Of a stretch of DNA of 64,000 nt, positions 11,569 to 21,652 are shown piece after piece (the first letter of the stretch is position 1; each line of letters starts with the position of its first letter). Location: NCBI GenBank assembly GCA_012934845.2, contig WNNJ02001606.1, forward strand, positions 62,001 through 126,000. Reading direction: 5' to 3'. A program made the position numbers and the translations under genes. The notes beneath the pieces are model-generated. The model was not told the origin of the DNA, ran no database searches, and was given only the letters and a program-made list of their open reading frames with translations. The DNA comes from Pomphorhynchus laevis. Taxonomy: Eukaryota; Acanthocephala; Palaeacanthocephala; Echinorhynchida; Pomphorhynchidae.

Positions 11569-12093
11569 TTGTGGGCCACTTCTAGGGACACTGCAATTGG
11601 TGTATTTACCATAGGCTTGTTCTATTGCCACCTTTCGTCGCCTGTATCGGATATTTGCAATTCATTACTCATGCACGCATCATCTGGTTCACCTACATTG
11701 ATTCTGGACGACTTCAATATGCCGCACATCGATTGGGACTTGATGATCCCCACTTCTCGTTGTGACGTCAACTCTTCAAGCTTATTAGATACCTTCATAT
11801 TTCTCTACCTTACTCTGCATGTAAGGGAATTCACTCGTGTTCGAGGATCAAGTTGCTCAATTTTAGATCTATGCCTCTCTAGTAGTGAGCATCTGGTGAA
11901 TCTTATAGAGTACTTTCCTCCTCTCGGCTGCAGCGATCACCGTCTTTTATCCATTCAGTCTTCTCTAATGGGTCGTTCTCGCACTTCATGCCACTCCTTA
12001 AATATGTACAAAACCGACTATGCAAAACTGAGAGAGTCCCTGTTCCGAGTAGTATGGCCAGATCCCTTACTACACGGAATTGAGTTTGCATAG
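11569..12093 (+). pseudogene. LINE-C endonuclease fragment
   Basis: A 174-codon open frame covering the second half of the apurinic-type endonuclease, the enzyme that nicks target DNA to prime reverse transcription. Visible blocks are LILDDFNMPHIDWD near residue 45 (catalytic D and N region), SSCSILDLCLSSS near residue 98 and GCSDHRLL near residue 124 (the catalytic S-D-H). The first half lies just upstream (11248-11448), cut off by a stop. Confidence 0.8.
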
Positions 12094-12992
12094 GATTTTT
12101 TCAAGTGTACTTTACAGGCTACCATTAGCTATCATAGCCCGATTAAACGATCCTCTAGTGTTGCCTCTCGTCCACCCTGAATTGATCATCAGGTCAACAG
12201 TGCCATAAAGTTGCGTGACCACAAATTCCAAAAATTTAAAAATGGCTATTGTTCATACCGACTGTACAAACAGACAAGAAACTTTGCAACATCGTTAAAA
12301 AGATCAAAGCGCAAGCATTTCATTGATTACATCTGCCGCTGTTGATGGGCAACTGATCCCGTTAATTCAAACATCTCAGGTCCAATCTGAAGCCCGGAAA
12401 TATAATTCCATGTCTCGCCAACGTACAAGGGACAATTCTGAATGACCCAAAGCTCATAGCAGAGGAATTCAGTATTCACTACTCAAATATCGCCTCTGCA
12501 GTCCCTTCGTCTTCCAACTATATCCGGTCCTCTAGTCTCCCGAATCATAGATTATGCGTATTTGATTTCAGCGAGCGAGACGTGTTGGAAGTACTGAGAC
12601 AGCTGTTGAATTCACTTGCTGCTGGTCCTGATAGACTGCTCCCTTACTTTTTTATGAATCAGCTGATATCTTATGTAGACCGCTTTTTCAATTATTTCAA
12701 TGCTCGATATCTAGCGGCATACTTCCTAATGACTGGAAGAAGTCTCTGGTTCTTCACTGTTCAAGAAGGGCGAACGTACTTCTGTGAATTATTACCGACA
12801 TATTAGTCTTACTTGTGTGGCTTGTAAAGTTATCGAAAAACTAATTGATTAGCTCTCCGTTTCCACCTTGAACGTCTTAATATATTCAGTGATATACAAC
12901 ATGGCTTCAGGAAGAACAGATCTACGATCACCAATCTTGCAACATCAAGACACAGTTAGGGTGATTCCATGTGATCAGGTGTTGGACTCGAT

Positions 12993-13598
12993 GTGCTTTT
13001 CTTTGATCTGTCTAAAGCATTCGACTGTGTGAAACATGACATTCTACTCTCAGCACTTTGGCACTACGGTATCAGAGGTCCTATCCATAGATGGATGCAT
13101 TCATTCCTAACATCTCGTTTCTTCGCAGTCAAGATCGGCGGTGTCTTGTCTGAATGGCGTCCTATGTTTGTAGGGGTTCCTCAGGGGTGTGTAATCAGCC
13201 CACTACTCTTCAACGTCTACATCAACTCACTCCCTTCTGTCATAAATTCACAGTGTCTTCTGTACGCTGACGACCTCAAAATATGGCGTTCATTGAATAG
13301 TCCCAGTGATGTAACTATACTCCAGAAAGATGTCGAGATGACTTCTCGATGGTGCAACGCTGTCGGACTCAAAGTGAACCCAGCGAAATGTTTCCAACTA
13401 CATATTGGAAAATGGATCTTCAGTGATAGCTACCGAATTGATGGCTGTCAGATTGTAAAGGTCTCGCAAATGTCGGACCTGGGTGTGATTGTAACTAGTG
13501 ACTTAGGCTCCTGCTCTCATGTCGATTATGTTGTAAGCAAGTGCGTTGGCCTCGTCGGTCTAGTACGTAGGGTGTTCAGTCATCTTGATTCTGTGTGA
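12993..13598 (+). pseudogene. LINE-C reverse-transcriptase fragment
   Basis: A 201-codon open frame with most of the RT palm and thumb. FFDLSKAFDCVKHD near residue 3 holds the first catalytic aspartate. GVPQGCVISPLLFNVYI is near residue 60. LLYADDLKIWRS near residue 88 carries the catalytic Y-A-D-D. WCNAVGLKVNPAKC near residue 117 and MSDLGVIVTSDLG near residue 155 are typical of the CR1/Jockey thumb. All three catalytic aspartates are present, so this part of the domain looks intact. The enzyme as a whole is broken by stops on either side. Confidence 0.85.
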
Positions 13599-14339
13599 TT
13601 GCGTACCATTACCCATGTGTAATCCTCCCACACATGCTGTATGGGTCCGTCGTTGCTCACCCTCAGTTCCAGCTTGAGCTGGACGCTTACGAACGCATTC
13701 TCCATCGGTGCACACATTTGGTGCGGTCCATACGTTCGTTACCTTACGAGGAACGCCTGCGCTGTCTTGACGTTACCCAGTTTAAATTTCACTAAAATTT
13801 AATGATCTGATGTTCGTGTGGAGGTACTTGACTACCTCAGGCCACTGTTGCAAGGACACGTTTAAGCTAAGAACCAACGATTGCCTACGTGGTCACAACT
13901 ATATGCTGAAGAGAAGACGAGCCTGCAATAAACGAATATCAACAATCCATGATAGAATTGTACCTATCTGGAATGATCTACCTGCTGTGACGATAAATGG
14001 TAACCTGGGGAGTTTTAAACGACGGTTGCGAAATTACCTCAGGATGCGTTGTCGTCATGCCTGAATTGCACATTATTTCGTTTATTTATTTAATTTTTAA
14101 TTTTTCTTCTGTTTTCCCTGTTGTGAACCAACATGTTCGAGCTGTTCAAGCTCTTTTTGTTTTTGAAAATATATATTTTTTTCAAACAAATTATTATTAT
14201 ATTTGAAAATATAATTTTTAACTGAACTTCCTATATAAATATTTTCAAAAATTATTGATATTTGTTTGACTCTTCAACGTGTGCCATTAGAAGGGCATCC
14301 TCGTGTTGAACGTCCACCATTATTATTATTATTATAACT

Positions 14340-14640
14340 TCGGAGCATGAAGAATTAAGAATGTGCGTATCTCATTCATGATCGCTAGACCCTAAATGAG
14401 GAAGATGCTTTAGATCACGAAGTTGAGTTTTACTTTTCGAAAATATCAAGTCCAGTATAGAAGAATTAAATCCACTAAACCTAGTGTCACCACACACGTG
14501 CTGAAACAAAAGTAGTTATTGGTCAAAAATCTCCAAAAAACGAGTCAGTATTCTTAGCATTACACGTCAAGTTATCAGCCATCCATATGATCTCAGAAGG
14601 TATATTCGGTATATTAAATTCACCGACAAGATGTTAGAGA
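14340..14640 (-). mobile_element. LINE endonuclease fragment (CR1/Jockey type)
   Basis: On the minus strand, shifted frames give FQHVCGDTRFSG, SSILDLIFSKS and HLPHLGSSDHE, the C-terminal blocks of a LINE endonuclease (Q-H-V..P-T-R, S-x-L-D-L-I-F-S, L-G-S-S-D-H). It butts against the 3' end of the plus-strand LINE-C copy at about 14340. Short and frameshifted. It seems a separate, related LINE. Confidence 0.65.
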
Positions 14641-14689
14641 AACAGCGATACTATAATCATCCTTCGTTTAGCGATCAGAATAATCCCCA

Positions 14690-15730
14690 ATGTAGGCTAA
14701 AAATCTTAAATATCTTTTGTTTTAGTGCTCTCTTGTTGATGTTGCGGCATCCTTGATAAAACATCTATGGGAAGCTATGTCAATCCTATAGAACTGGGAA
14801 TTTAATTTGTATCGAGGACGGTGAGAGAACCTAGACAATTTGCATATAATCAACTTAGGATTTTATTTTGAAGTACGCGGTTGCTTTTTCATGTAAGCGA
14901 ATGTTCCTGGGCTTACTCAATCGGGAAGTCGGGCGTTTAAGTTATCGGAGATATTACCACAGTCTGCCGGGTCTAACGTTGAGCGGTGTGGAAAATCGAG
15001 GAATATGTTAAGGGTACGTGCTAATTGATAGCTCGACACGGGAGCGAACGGATATTAGCCAAAGTCATCGACAAGTCATTCTTTCGTTGATTAGTGGCCT
15101 TTAAAGTTTTAGCCAAACAAAGTTAAGCCGTATTCCAAGTCATCCCATTATACATTTCACATTTTCCCTTTACCGTTGGGATTAAAATCTGTTGTGCGAG
15201 ATGCAGCTACGTTCTAGAGGAATTGAGCATGATGAAATCCTCAAGCTACGTGCTCGAGGAATTGTTCCAACTCTTAATGAATTGTAAAAAAAGATTTATT
15301 TTAACGTGTATATATTCGTTTGACAAGAATTGACTACCGTTGTCGCTAAGAACATATGGCGGAGAGCCAAATACGGTAAATATATTTTGTAGACACTGTA
15401 TCGCGAATTTTTTGGTCTCTTTTTAAATGGGAACGCAAAAGGTCTCTGGGTCTCGAGGGATATTTAGAACTGAATGATCTCTTATTTATTGAAAGTTGCT
15501 TATGGGAATCAGGTTCAAGTATTGATTCGTTATATTCAGTAGAACATATAACATACAACTAAACATATTACATTCACGTTCAGTTGAACGTTGAATATAT
15601 TCGATTCGACAAACAGGAACATTAGGAGGTCCACATTTCTTTGCCGTCGTAGATTTTGATAGTGTTCGATAGGAGTAGATTCAGCCATCAGAGAGTTATC
15701 GAATATTCTACTGTCTGGAAGTGAAGCTGT
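14690..15730 (-). mobile_element. Fossil Ty3/gypsy-like LTR element fragment (integrase region)
   Basis: Minus-strand remains of an LTR retrotransposon integrase; the core block SDNGSQF is legible near 15320-15350. The fragment is old and broken many times. A 25-bp match to the LINE-A 3' tip lies next to this block at 15285-15310. No terminal repeats are recognisable. Confidence 0.55.
15285..15310 (-). repeat. Isolated LINE-A 3' tip
   Basis: On the minus strand, ACGTTAAAATAAATC followed by T7 matches the last bases of the LINE-A copy at 20029-20050. No further LINE-A sequence is attached, so this is an extremely 5'-truncated insertion or a chance remnant. Confidence 0.5.
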
Positions 15731-15739
15731 AGTTTCACA

Positions 15740-15885
15740 TCCAGAAAAGGAGCTAGTTATTTAGTTGATACATGTTTAACATGACCATGATTTAGCCGAA
15801 TAGTAGCATAATGAGAGTTTGCCTCAACTAAATGATCATCATGACCAGATTCATATTTACTACCGCGAACAAACTATCTTAAAAA
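15740..15885 (-). mobile_element. Fossil Ty3/gypsy-like fragment (pol C-terminus)
   Basis: Minus-strand remnant resembling the C-terminal tail of an LTR-element integrase. It sits immediately left of the LINE-A insertion. It is in the same orientation as, and in the expected order after, the integrase-core fragment on the right of the insertion (20060-20560), which suggests one fossil split by LINE-A. Broken. Confidence 0.45.
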
Positions 15886-15946
15886 AGTTTGAAATCTAAA
15901 GTAAATACAATTACAATCATCTTACAATACAAAAAGTTACAAACAT

Positions 15947-16098
15947 CTTACAACGACAACCATCGACGACAACCATCGACGACAACCATCGACGACAACC
16001 ATCGACGACAACCATCGACGACAACCATCGACGACAACCATCGACGACAACCATCGACGACAACAATCGACGACAACCATCGACGGCAACCATCGTTT
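15947..16098 (+). repeat. 13-bp tandem repeat in LINE-A leader
   Basis: About eleven head-to-tail copies of CATCGACGACAAC with rare substitutions (one CAACAATC, one GACGGC). Because 13 is not a multiple of three, the three frames cycle, and a 13-residue peptide period (HRRQPSTTTIDDN) appears. Open frames here on both strands are therefore a by-product of the repeat. In LINEs such 5' arrays can carry promoter activity; that is inference. Confidence 0.95.
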
Positions 16099-16228
16099 AT
16101 GGGAGGACGTAAGAAAACAACTAAGACCGACACCAACTATGGACAACTGCAAGTACAGTGCTAATACACGACGGCAGCGTCTGGACAACAATCACCTGCG
16201 ACAAGAATAAGGCTGAAGAAGACTCTGT

Positions 16229-17122
16229 ATGTGGTTTTTGTGCCAACAAACTAATCTGCAACCTACCAATAAGCACATATCAACATCCAAAACGTCAACT
16301 CAAACTACCCCCGTCGTTTCTAATGTCCTTTCTCCACCCACCGACCCTGCCACCATATACACTTCCCATTCCATGTCATCTTCACTCCCCGACACCCCAC
16401 GTCCCGTCCTTCCCGTCTCGTTTCTCAATAACTTGCATCCATCAATCAAAATCACCTCCACCAACCTCCACTATCCTTCCACTCATAACCTTTCCTCACA
16501 TCGCTTGCCACCCTCTTTATTATCATTATCCTCTATGTCTCCCGTCGTCAAACCAAATCCCTCCAAATCATTAACTGACAGCTCTTCTATCGTGATCTCA
16601 CCTACTCACGTCAGTCGTCCTCCTTTACGGAAGCGCTTTGCTTCTCGCGATCGTTGCGTCATTGTTACTAATATCACGCCTTCTAACTCCTTATCTCCAC
16701 AAGCACGTCTGGACCACGATGTTTCCGCCTTCAGATCCATCCTCTCGTCTATTGTTCCTGCGGATAAACCATCATTTTTCAAGGACATTTCTCCTGTCGC
16801 ATTCATCCGTCTAAACAAATCTTCTCAATCTAATCCTTCCCAGCCCCCTCTCCTAAAAATTGTTTTCAAGCATCGCTCTCACGAGTCTTATGTCCTCTCT
16901 CAACGATTCAAACTAATGTCATCTTCAACCACTCGAATTTTCCCCGATCGCGCCCCTTCTGAAATCGCTCAAATCTCTTCAGCCCGCATCGAAAAACGTC
17001 GTCGCGAGGAAAACGGCGAAACATCACTCGCCATCCGAAACATAGACGGAAATTTTCAAGTTGTCCACACCCGTCCAAAAATTCGATGGCGCTCCATCTC
17101 TCCTATGTGTCTTCTCCACTAG
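16229..17122 (+). CDS. LINE-A ORF1 protein
   Basis: A 297-codon open frame in the ORF1 position. The first 120 residues are rich in Ser, Thr and Pro and look unstructured. Residues 130-150 are basic (RPPLRKRFASRDR). Residues 155-290 form a compact region (DVSAFRSILSSIV, PPLLKIVF, SQRFKLMSSS, IFPDRAPSE, KRRREENGE) conserved in the old copy at 1080-1440 on the minus strand, so this part was under selection. In CR1-like LINEs the ORF1 product binds the RNA; the fold here is not identified, though LKIVF and SQRFK recall an RRM-like or esterase-free RNA-binding C-terminus. It overlaps the start of ORF2 by about 37 bases. An upstream ATG at 16158 opens a shadow frame. Confidence 0.75.
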   Translation: MWFLCQQTNLQPTNKHISTSKTSTQTTPVVSNVLSPPTDPATIYTSHSMSSSLPDTPRPVLPVSFLNNLHPSIKITSTNLHYPSTHNLSSHRLPPSLLSLSSMSPVVKPNPSKSLTDSSSIVISPTHVSRPPLRKRFASRDRCVIVTNITPSNSLSPQARLDHDVSAFRSILSSIVPADKPSFFKDISPVAFIRLNKSSQSNPSQPPLLKIVFKHRSHESYVLSQRFKLMSSSTTRIFPDRAPSEIAQISSARIEKRRREENGETSLAIRNIDGNFQVVHTRPKIRWRSISPMCLLH

Positions 17123-19311
17123 ACTCTTTCGCCACAGCACACGGTTTCCGCCTCGGTCTCCTCAACACTAGATCTATTCTCAATAAATCCGATCTTATCC
17201 TCAACCTATTCACCAAGCAATCCATCGATCTCTTCTGCCTCACCGAATCCTGGCACTCAGATTCCGACGACCTTTCCATTCGCCATCTGCTCTCTGCCGG
17301 TTGCTCCCTAGTCGAATCCGCCCGCCCCCTCAGCTCATGTCCTTCTAAATCCTCTAATCATGGCGGCATCGTCGCATTTGCGCGTCACCCAGCGTCTCTT
17401 CGCAAAATCAATCCCCCTTTCAGTCCTTGCTCTTTTGAATTGCTCACTTGTCGTTATTCTAACCCGATCACTCTAGATCTCGCCATTGTATACCGTCCTG
17501 GTTCATCAGCTCCTACAGCCTTATTTTTTACCGAACTCGCTGACCTCCTTTCTCATTGTTCTTTGTCCTCAATCCCTTCACTCGTTCTAGGCGACTTCAA
17601 TATCCGCCTAGACCGCCCCTCTTCCACGGATTCCATCCGGTTCATCAACATTCTATCCAACTACAATTACAAACTAATCTCCACTGCCCCCACACATATA
17701 CTTGGTGGGGCACTCGACATCATCGCTGTCCCCGATCATTTTGCTGCCTACACCTCACTGTCCATCTCTAATCCTGGTCTATCCGATACCTTTCTTATCA
17801 CCCATGATCTCACTCGCAACCACACCCCTCCTCACACACCTACAATCCTACGTCGCCCTTGGAGAAATCTTGACCTCTCCCTTCTCCGCTCTGCCTTACT
17901 CAAATCGTCTCTATCATTACCCACAATAACATATTTATCTCCTCACGATCTCGCTCTTCTTTTCAACTCTGAACTCACATCCACTCTCGATATTCTCTTG
18001 CCCTTAAAGTCTCACCCACACCGTCGCTTGCACCATGCCCCATGGTTTGACATCCAATGCTTACTCTCAAAGCGTCGACTCCGCCATTCTTTTCGAGTAT
18101 ATCACCGCTCTCTCAGACGTGATTTCCGCTCGATCACTCCGTCTTTCCGTGATTCCTATCTTGCTCTTCGCCGGTCTCATCTCAACCTACTACGTACCAA
18201 ATGCAACTCCTTCTGGCAGCATAAAATCATCATTTCATTCAACTATAAGACTCTCTGGGATACTTTTAACTCAATCCTTGCTCGCTCCTCTTCGCCGTGC
18301 AGCATCAATGCCAAGGATTATTCGTCATATCTCCAGACTAAAGTATCCACGCTGCTCTCTCACATTCCGATCTCCATCCTATTCCACTCTGCCCAGTCTA
18401 CTCTCATCCTTCCGGAACTCTTTTATCTTCTCCCTGTCTCACCTACAGAAGTATCATCTATCCTCATATCCTTGCCCAACAAAACCTCACCTGCCGATCC
18501 CCTGCCTACTCACATATTAAAATCTATATGCTCATCGATATCCCCATTTCTCACAACCTTGTTTAACTCGTCCATCCGCAGTCGTATATTCCCTTCACAC
18601 TGGAAATCCGCAATCGTTCGTCCCCTCCTTAAGAAACAATCGCTCGACCCCTCCCTTCCTTCTAGCTATCGCCCCATTTCACTACTCCCTACTCTTTCTA
18701 AGCTCTTAGAACGCCTCATCTTAATACAAATCAACGCTTATCTCTCCTCAACCAATCTGTACCCTCCTTTCCAATCCGCTTTCAGCTCTAATCACTCGAC
18801 AGAAATCGCATGCATAAAAGTGTACAACGACTTACTCATTTCTCGAGACAAGGCTCTATATAGTGTTCTCATCTCCCTCGACCTCTTCTTCGCATTCGAC
18901 ATTGTCGACCACTCCGTCTTCCTTTCTCGCCTTCGTTATGATTACGGCTATTCTTCCTCCTCCATAGCATGGTTCTCCTCATATTTATCCGACTGTTCCT
19001 TTCGCGTCTGTTCTAATTCATCATCCTCCCCTCCCATCCCTATTTTTTGCGGGGTCCCACAAGGTTCAGTCCTAGGTTCCGTGCTTTTCTCTCTTCTGCT
19101 TGGCGATCTCTCTCCGTTTGTCAAACCTTACTTTTTTAACGTCATGCAATACGCCGATGACATTCTAATCTATGCTCATGCACCCGCACATCGCATACAC
19201 GATATCGGCATTTCTGCCTCCAACTGTCTTTCTTCTATTTACAAACGTCTCTCCAATCTCCATCTCGTTCTAAACCCCGAAAAGTCCAAAATAATGTGGA
19301 TCCTCCCCTAA
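17086..19311 (+). CDS. LINE-A ORF2: endonuclease and reverse transcriptase
   Basis: A 741-codon frame that makes the enzyme for target-primed reverse transcription. Residues 20-240 are the apurinic-type endonuclease: GLLNTRSILNK near 25, LTESWH near 52, SNHGGIVAF near 92, AIVYRPGSSAP near 133, SLVLGDFNIRLDRP near 164 and the S-D-T-x-L-I-T-H block near 230. Residues 440-741 are the RT: SYRPISLLPTLSKLLERLI near 525, SLDLFFAFDIVDH near 597, FCGVPQGSVLGSVLFSLLL near 653 and MQYADDILIY near 687. The S-D-H of the endonuclease is altered and the frame stops soon after the Y-A-D-D box, so the thumb lies in another frame. The layout and C-terminus suggest the CR1/L2 group. Confidence 0.85.
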   Translation: MALHLSYVSSPLDSFATAHGFRLGLLNTRSILNKSDLILNLFTKQSIDLFCLTESWHSDSDDLSIRHLLSAGCSLVESARPLSSCPSKSSNHGGIVAFARHPASLRKINPPFSPCSFELLTCRYSNPITLDLAIVYRPGSSAPTALFFTELADLLSHCSLSSIPSLVLGDFNIRLDRPSSTDSIRFINILSNYNYKLISTAPTHILGGALDIIAVPDHFAAYTSLSISNPGLSDTFLITHDLTRNHTPPHTPTILRRPWRNLDLSLLRSALLKSSLSLPTITYLSPHDLALLFNSELTSTLDILLPLKSHPHRRLHHAPWFDIQCLLSKRRLRHSFRVYHRSLRRDFRSITPSFRDSYLALRRSHLNLLRTKCNSFWQHKIIISFNYKTLWDTFNSILARSSSPCSINAKDYSSYLQTKVSTLLSHIPISILFHSAQSTLILPELFYLLPVSPTEVSSILISLPNKTSPADPLPTHILKSICSSISPFLTTLFNSSIRSRIFPSHWKSAIVRPLLKKQSLDPSLPSSYRPISLLPTLSKLLERLILIQINAYLSSTNLYPPFQSAFSSNHSTEIACIKVYNDLLISRDKALYSVLISLDLFFAFDIVDHSVFLSRLRYDYGYSSSSIAWFSSYLSDCSFRVCSNSSSSPPIPIFCGVPQGSVLGSVLFSLLLGDLSPFVKPYFFNVMQYADDILIYAHAPAHRIHDIGISASNCLSSIYKRLSNLHLVLNPEKSKIMWILP

Positions 19312-19773
19312 ACCAAACATATCTCCTCCCACTGTATATTTTGCCTCATCGATCATCTCCATAGTCCACAATCTCACTTTCTTAGGCTTCCATTTCGATG
19401 ATCACCTTTCCCTCAAACCCTTCGTCCGTGACAAGGTCCGCTCGTCTAACTTAATTCTTCGTGACATCCGCCGTATCCGCCCCTTATCGACTTCCGTTCT
19501 TGTATGTCTCTTCTTTCATCGCTTCTTTTCCCTAAAATCGATTACTGCCTCAGCCTTTTCGCCAATTCTCCAAAATTCATCATCCTACCCCTACAACGAA
19601 TAATCAACACCGCCGTTCGAGTGCTCTTTCGTCTCTGTCGCTTCGACCACACATCCACATATCTTGCCCAACTCTCCTGGCCCACCATCCACATCCGCAT
19701 CAAACTCCGCCTTCTCGTACTTTTCGTCTCATCGCTGTCGGATCCCCATCGTTCATCAACCTTCCTTTCTTAG
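19312..19773 (+). pseudogene. LINE-A C-terminal region, out of frame with ORF2
   Basis: Continuation of the ORF2 product after the stop at 19311, in other frames. FLGFHFDDHLSLKPFVRDK is near 19380-19440. An 89-codon frame at 19504-19773 has LLFPKIDYCLSLFANSPKF, LPLQRIINTAVRVLFRL and STYLAQLSWP. These match the C-terminal block of CR1/L2 LINEs (x-R-x-D-Y-C-N-S-L, L-Q-R-x-x-N-A-A-x-R). At least two frameshifts separate it from the RT, so this LINE copy is inactive despite good overall preservation. Confidence 0.8.
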
Positions 19774-20059
19774 ACGATACTCGCCCCACCTCGCTATCGC
19801 TTCGTTCATGTCATACCATCTTACTCCACGTTCCTAATTACTCCAACAACTACGGTCTCCGATCCTTCCTCGTCGCCGCCTCACTCGCCTGGAATCAACT
19901 CCCTCTCGACGTCCGCCGCGCCCCTCTTTTATCACATTCAAACACCTCCTCCGTTCACACCTACTCGACACTTGATTCACAGTTTTGTTTTGTTGTGGTA
20001 ATGTAAGCGTGCGCTGGCACGCATTTGCCACGTTAAAATAAATCCTTTTTTTATCTTAT

Positions 20060-20560
20060 TATTTCAGGGCCTGAATGACATAGCTACTCAGGTAGACCAG
20101 CGTCATAGCACGATCTTCGAACATGTTTAAACATGCGATCATGATGTGCTGCATAAGTAGATGAGTATAATAAATATCTTACAGAGCTTACGGCCACATG
20201 TAAAAAATATTACAGTTATGAATAGATCTTTCGTATTTCATCATAGTTAGTTCGATGGTCTTCCATTGTCCTGTTGAGTCTCTCACACTGTCCATCGCAC
20301 TGTGGATTAGATTGGAGAGTGTATGTTGAGATAATAGTGTTGCTGTGAATAAACGTACGGAATTTAGAGCATATAAAAGATGAACCACTAATTAAGTTGA
20401 TAGACGATAAACGCCAAACAAAAAGAATACTTATTTCAATCACCGCATCGCCGACTTCGTAGACGTATTTCTGCATGGCCAAGCCCATGAATATCTGGTG
20501 TATTCATCGATCACGGTAAACATCTACTTATTTTCACGCCATTTCGAAAGGGTCTTTAAA
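20060..20560 (-). mobile_element. Fossil Ty3/gypsy-like integrase core
   Basis: Minus-strand LTR-element integrase core, with a D-E-Y-T-R block near 20500 and PQCDGQCERLNRT near 20270. It lies just right of the LINE-A insertion; the likely remaining pol tail is on the other side at 15740-15885. Broken in several places; no terminal repeats found. Confidence 0.7.
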
Positions 20561-21650
20561 ATTAATCAAGATACGGTCAAAAGGGTGAAGAGATTTGATA
20601 AAGTATAGTTGGGAGGTTTATAAAATTGAAGTTTTATCTTAGCATAGATTTGACAATTGCTAACGTTGTCTCTAACTTCGAAAATCGAAAACTTCAGATT
20701 GTGGGAACGAATGTAAGGCCACATTTTCGTTTCTTATTAGTGGCATAACAATTTGTGCAGTTGACGTAACTCATTTGATCGACATGAAAGAAACGAGCCA
20801 AGTATCTTTGAAAGTGTATCCGCTGCAGTGTCGAATTTCCTGGGTCGACATGAAATGTCGAATCGATATTCAGACAGTTCTAGCCTCCAACGAGAAATTT
20901 TGTCATTTTTATCTTATTTTTAGGGTTCCAAGAAAATACGTACAATATAGAAAACTGATCTGTGATGATCGGAACATGACGGTCGAGAAGATAATTTCGC
21001 CAGTAGCGTAAGCATTCTACTATAGCCAATGCCTATAACTCCACATATGATTGATGCTTTTCCGACCTCGACAAAACTCTCGATAAAAATCAGACAGGGC
21101 GTTTTTCTTGACTCGATATTCTAGATATAGCAACACCTGAAGTATCAGCTTTCACAATAAGATGTAGGTTGTCAACGATCGACATTTTAAAAGCTTCCGA
21201 TAACGTGACCTTTATTCTTTCAAACCAAAGCGTTTGAGAGCTTTTGAAGACAATAGAAACGAATTGTTTTCGGCAAATGGACGAAGAATATCTGATACAT
21301 GAGGGACCAACTGTGAATATTATAAAAGCATTTCAAGAATCAACAATGGAATATTGTTTCACGACGAGCGATCAACGAATATGGTTTAAAGGCGATTCCG
21401 TACAGATAAACTGTTTATATAGCTTTTAAAGCATTCAAGTTATTTAAAACACGCATGTAGTGTGAATGATGTTCAATGACAAAATTAAACAGGCGTACAG
21501 ATGTTTGTTATGAATAACCTTTACACCAATATTATCCTGGGTCATTCTTTTTAGAACATTTCGCGGCTCTCAAGATTCACTTCAGAGGGTCATACGACCC
21601 CTTGACCATTTGCATAAGGAAAATGCCTTCATTGTTATTACTTGTTCCCT
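20561..21650. other. Unresolved stretch between two LTR-element fossils
   Basis: Contains no frame I can name. Composition and position suggest further decayed LTR-element sequence, with no motif to prove it. Confidence 0.35.
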
Positions 21651-21652
21651 AG

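Larger units (their letters stand above)
11240..14340 (+). mobile_element. LINE-C (CR1/Jockey-type non-LTR retrotransposon), long but broken copy
   Basis: The longest LINE-C copy. Endonuclease at 11280-11990: IVYLNALSLCNKIDELR, ITETWLHPDI, LDDFNMPHIDWD, SILDLCLSS and LGCSDHRLLS are the standard blocks in order; the usual L-G-D-F is L-D-D-F here. A linker follows. The RT is at 12580-13600, with FFDLSKAFDCVKHDILL, VGVPQGCVISPLLFNVYI and LLYADDLKIWR. A C-terminal region runs to 14064, including IWNDLPAV. The 3' end near 14318-14335 is a short ATT run. Stops and frameshifts in the linker and between RT and C-terminus inactivate it. No ORF1 was found upstream. Confidence 0.85.
15890..20050 (+). 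mobile_element. LINE-A, near full-length CR1/L2-like non-LTR retrotransposon
   Basis: The best-preserved retrotransposon in the window, about 4.15 kb. Order: a leader with 13-bp tandem repeats (15947-16098), ORF1 (16229-17122), ORF2 with endonuclease and RT (17086-19311), a frameshifted C-terminal segment (about 19312-19770), and a short 3' region ending ACGTTAAAATAAATCC plus T7 near 20050. A locally C-rich, T-rich codon style sets it apart from the AT-rich surroundings. Older relatives lie at 1-1500 and 3774-4440. It interrupts a minus-strand LTR fossil. A possible short target duplication (ATCTTA) is seen near 15948 and 20056, but I am not sure of it. Confidence 0.85.

Noticed and set aside
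15889-16191. Open frames on both strands across the 13-bp repeats
   Set aside because: They follow from a stop-free 13-bp unit read in all frames; no independent coding evidence.
17556-18520. Plus-strand frames overlapping LINE-A ORF2
   Set aside because: Shadow frames of ORF2 with no known domain.
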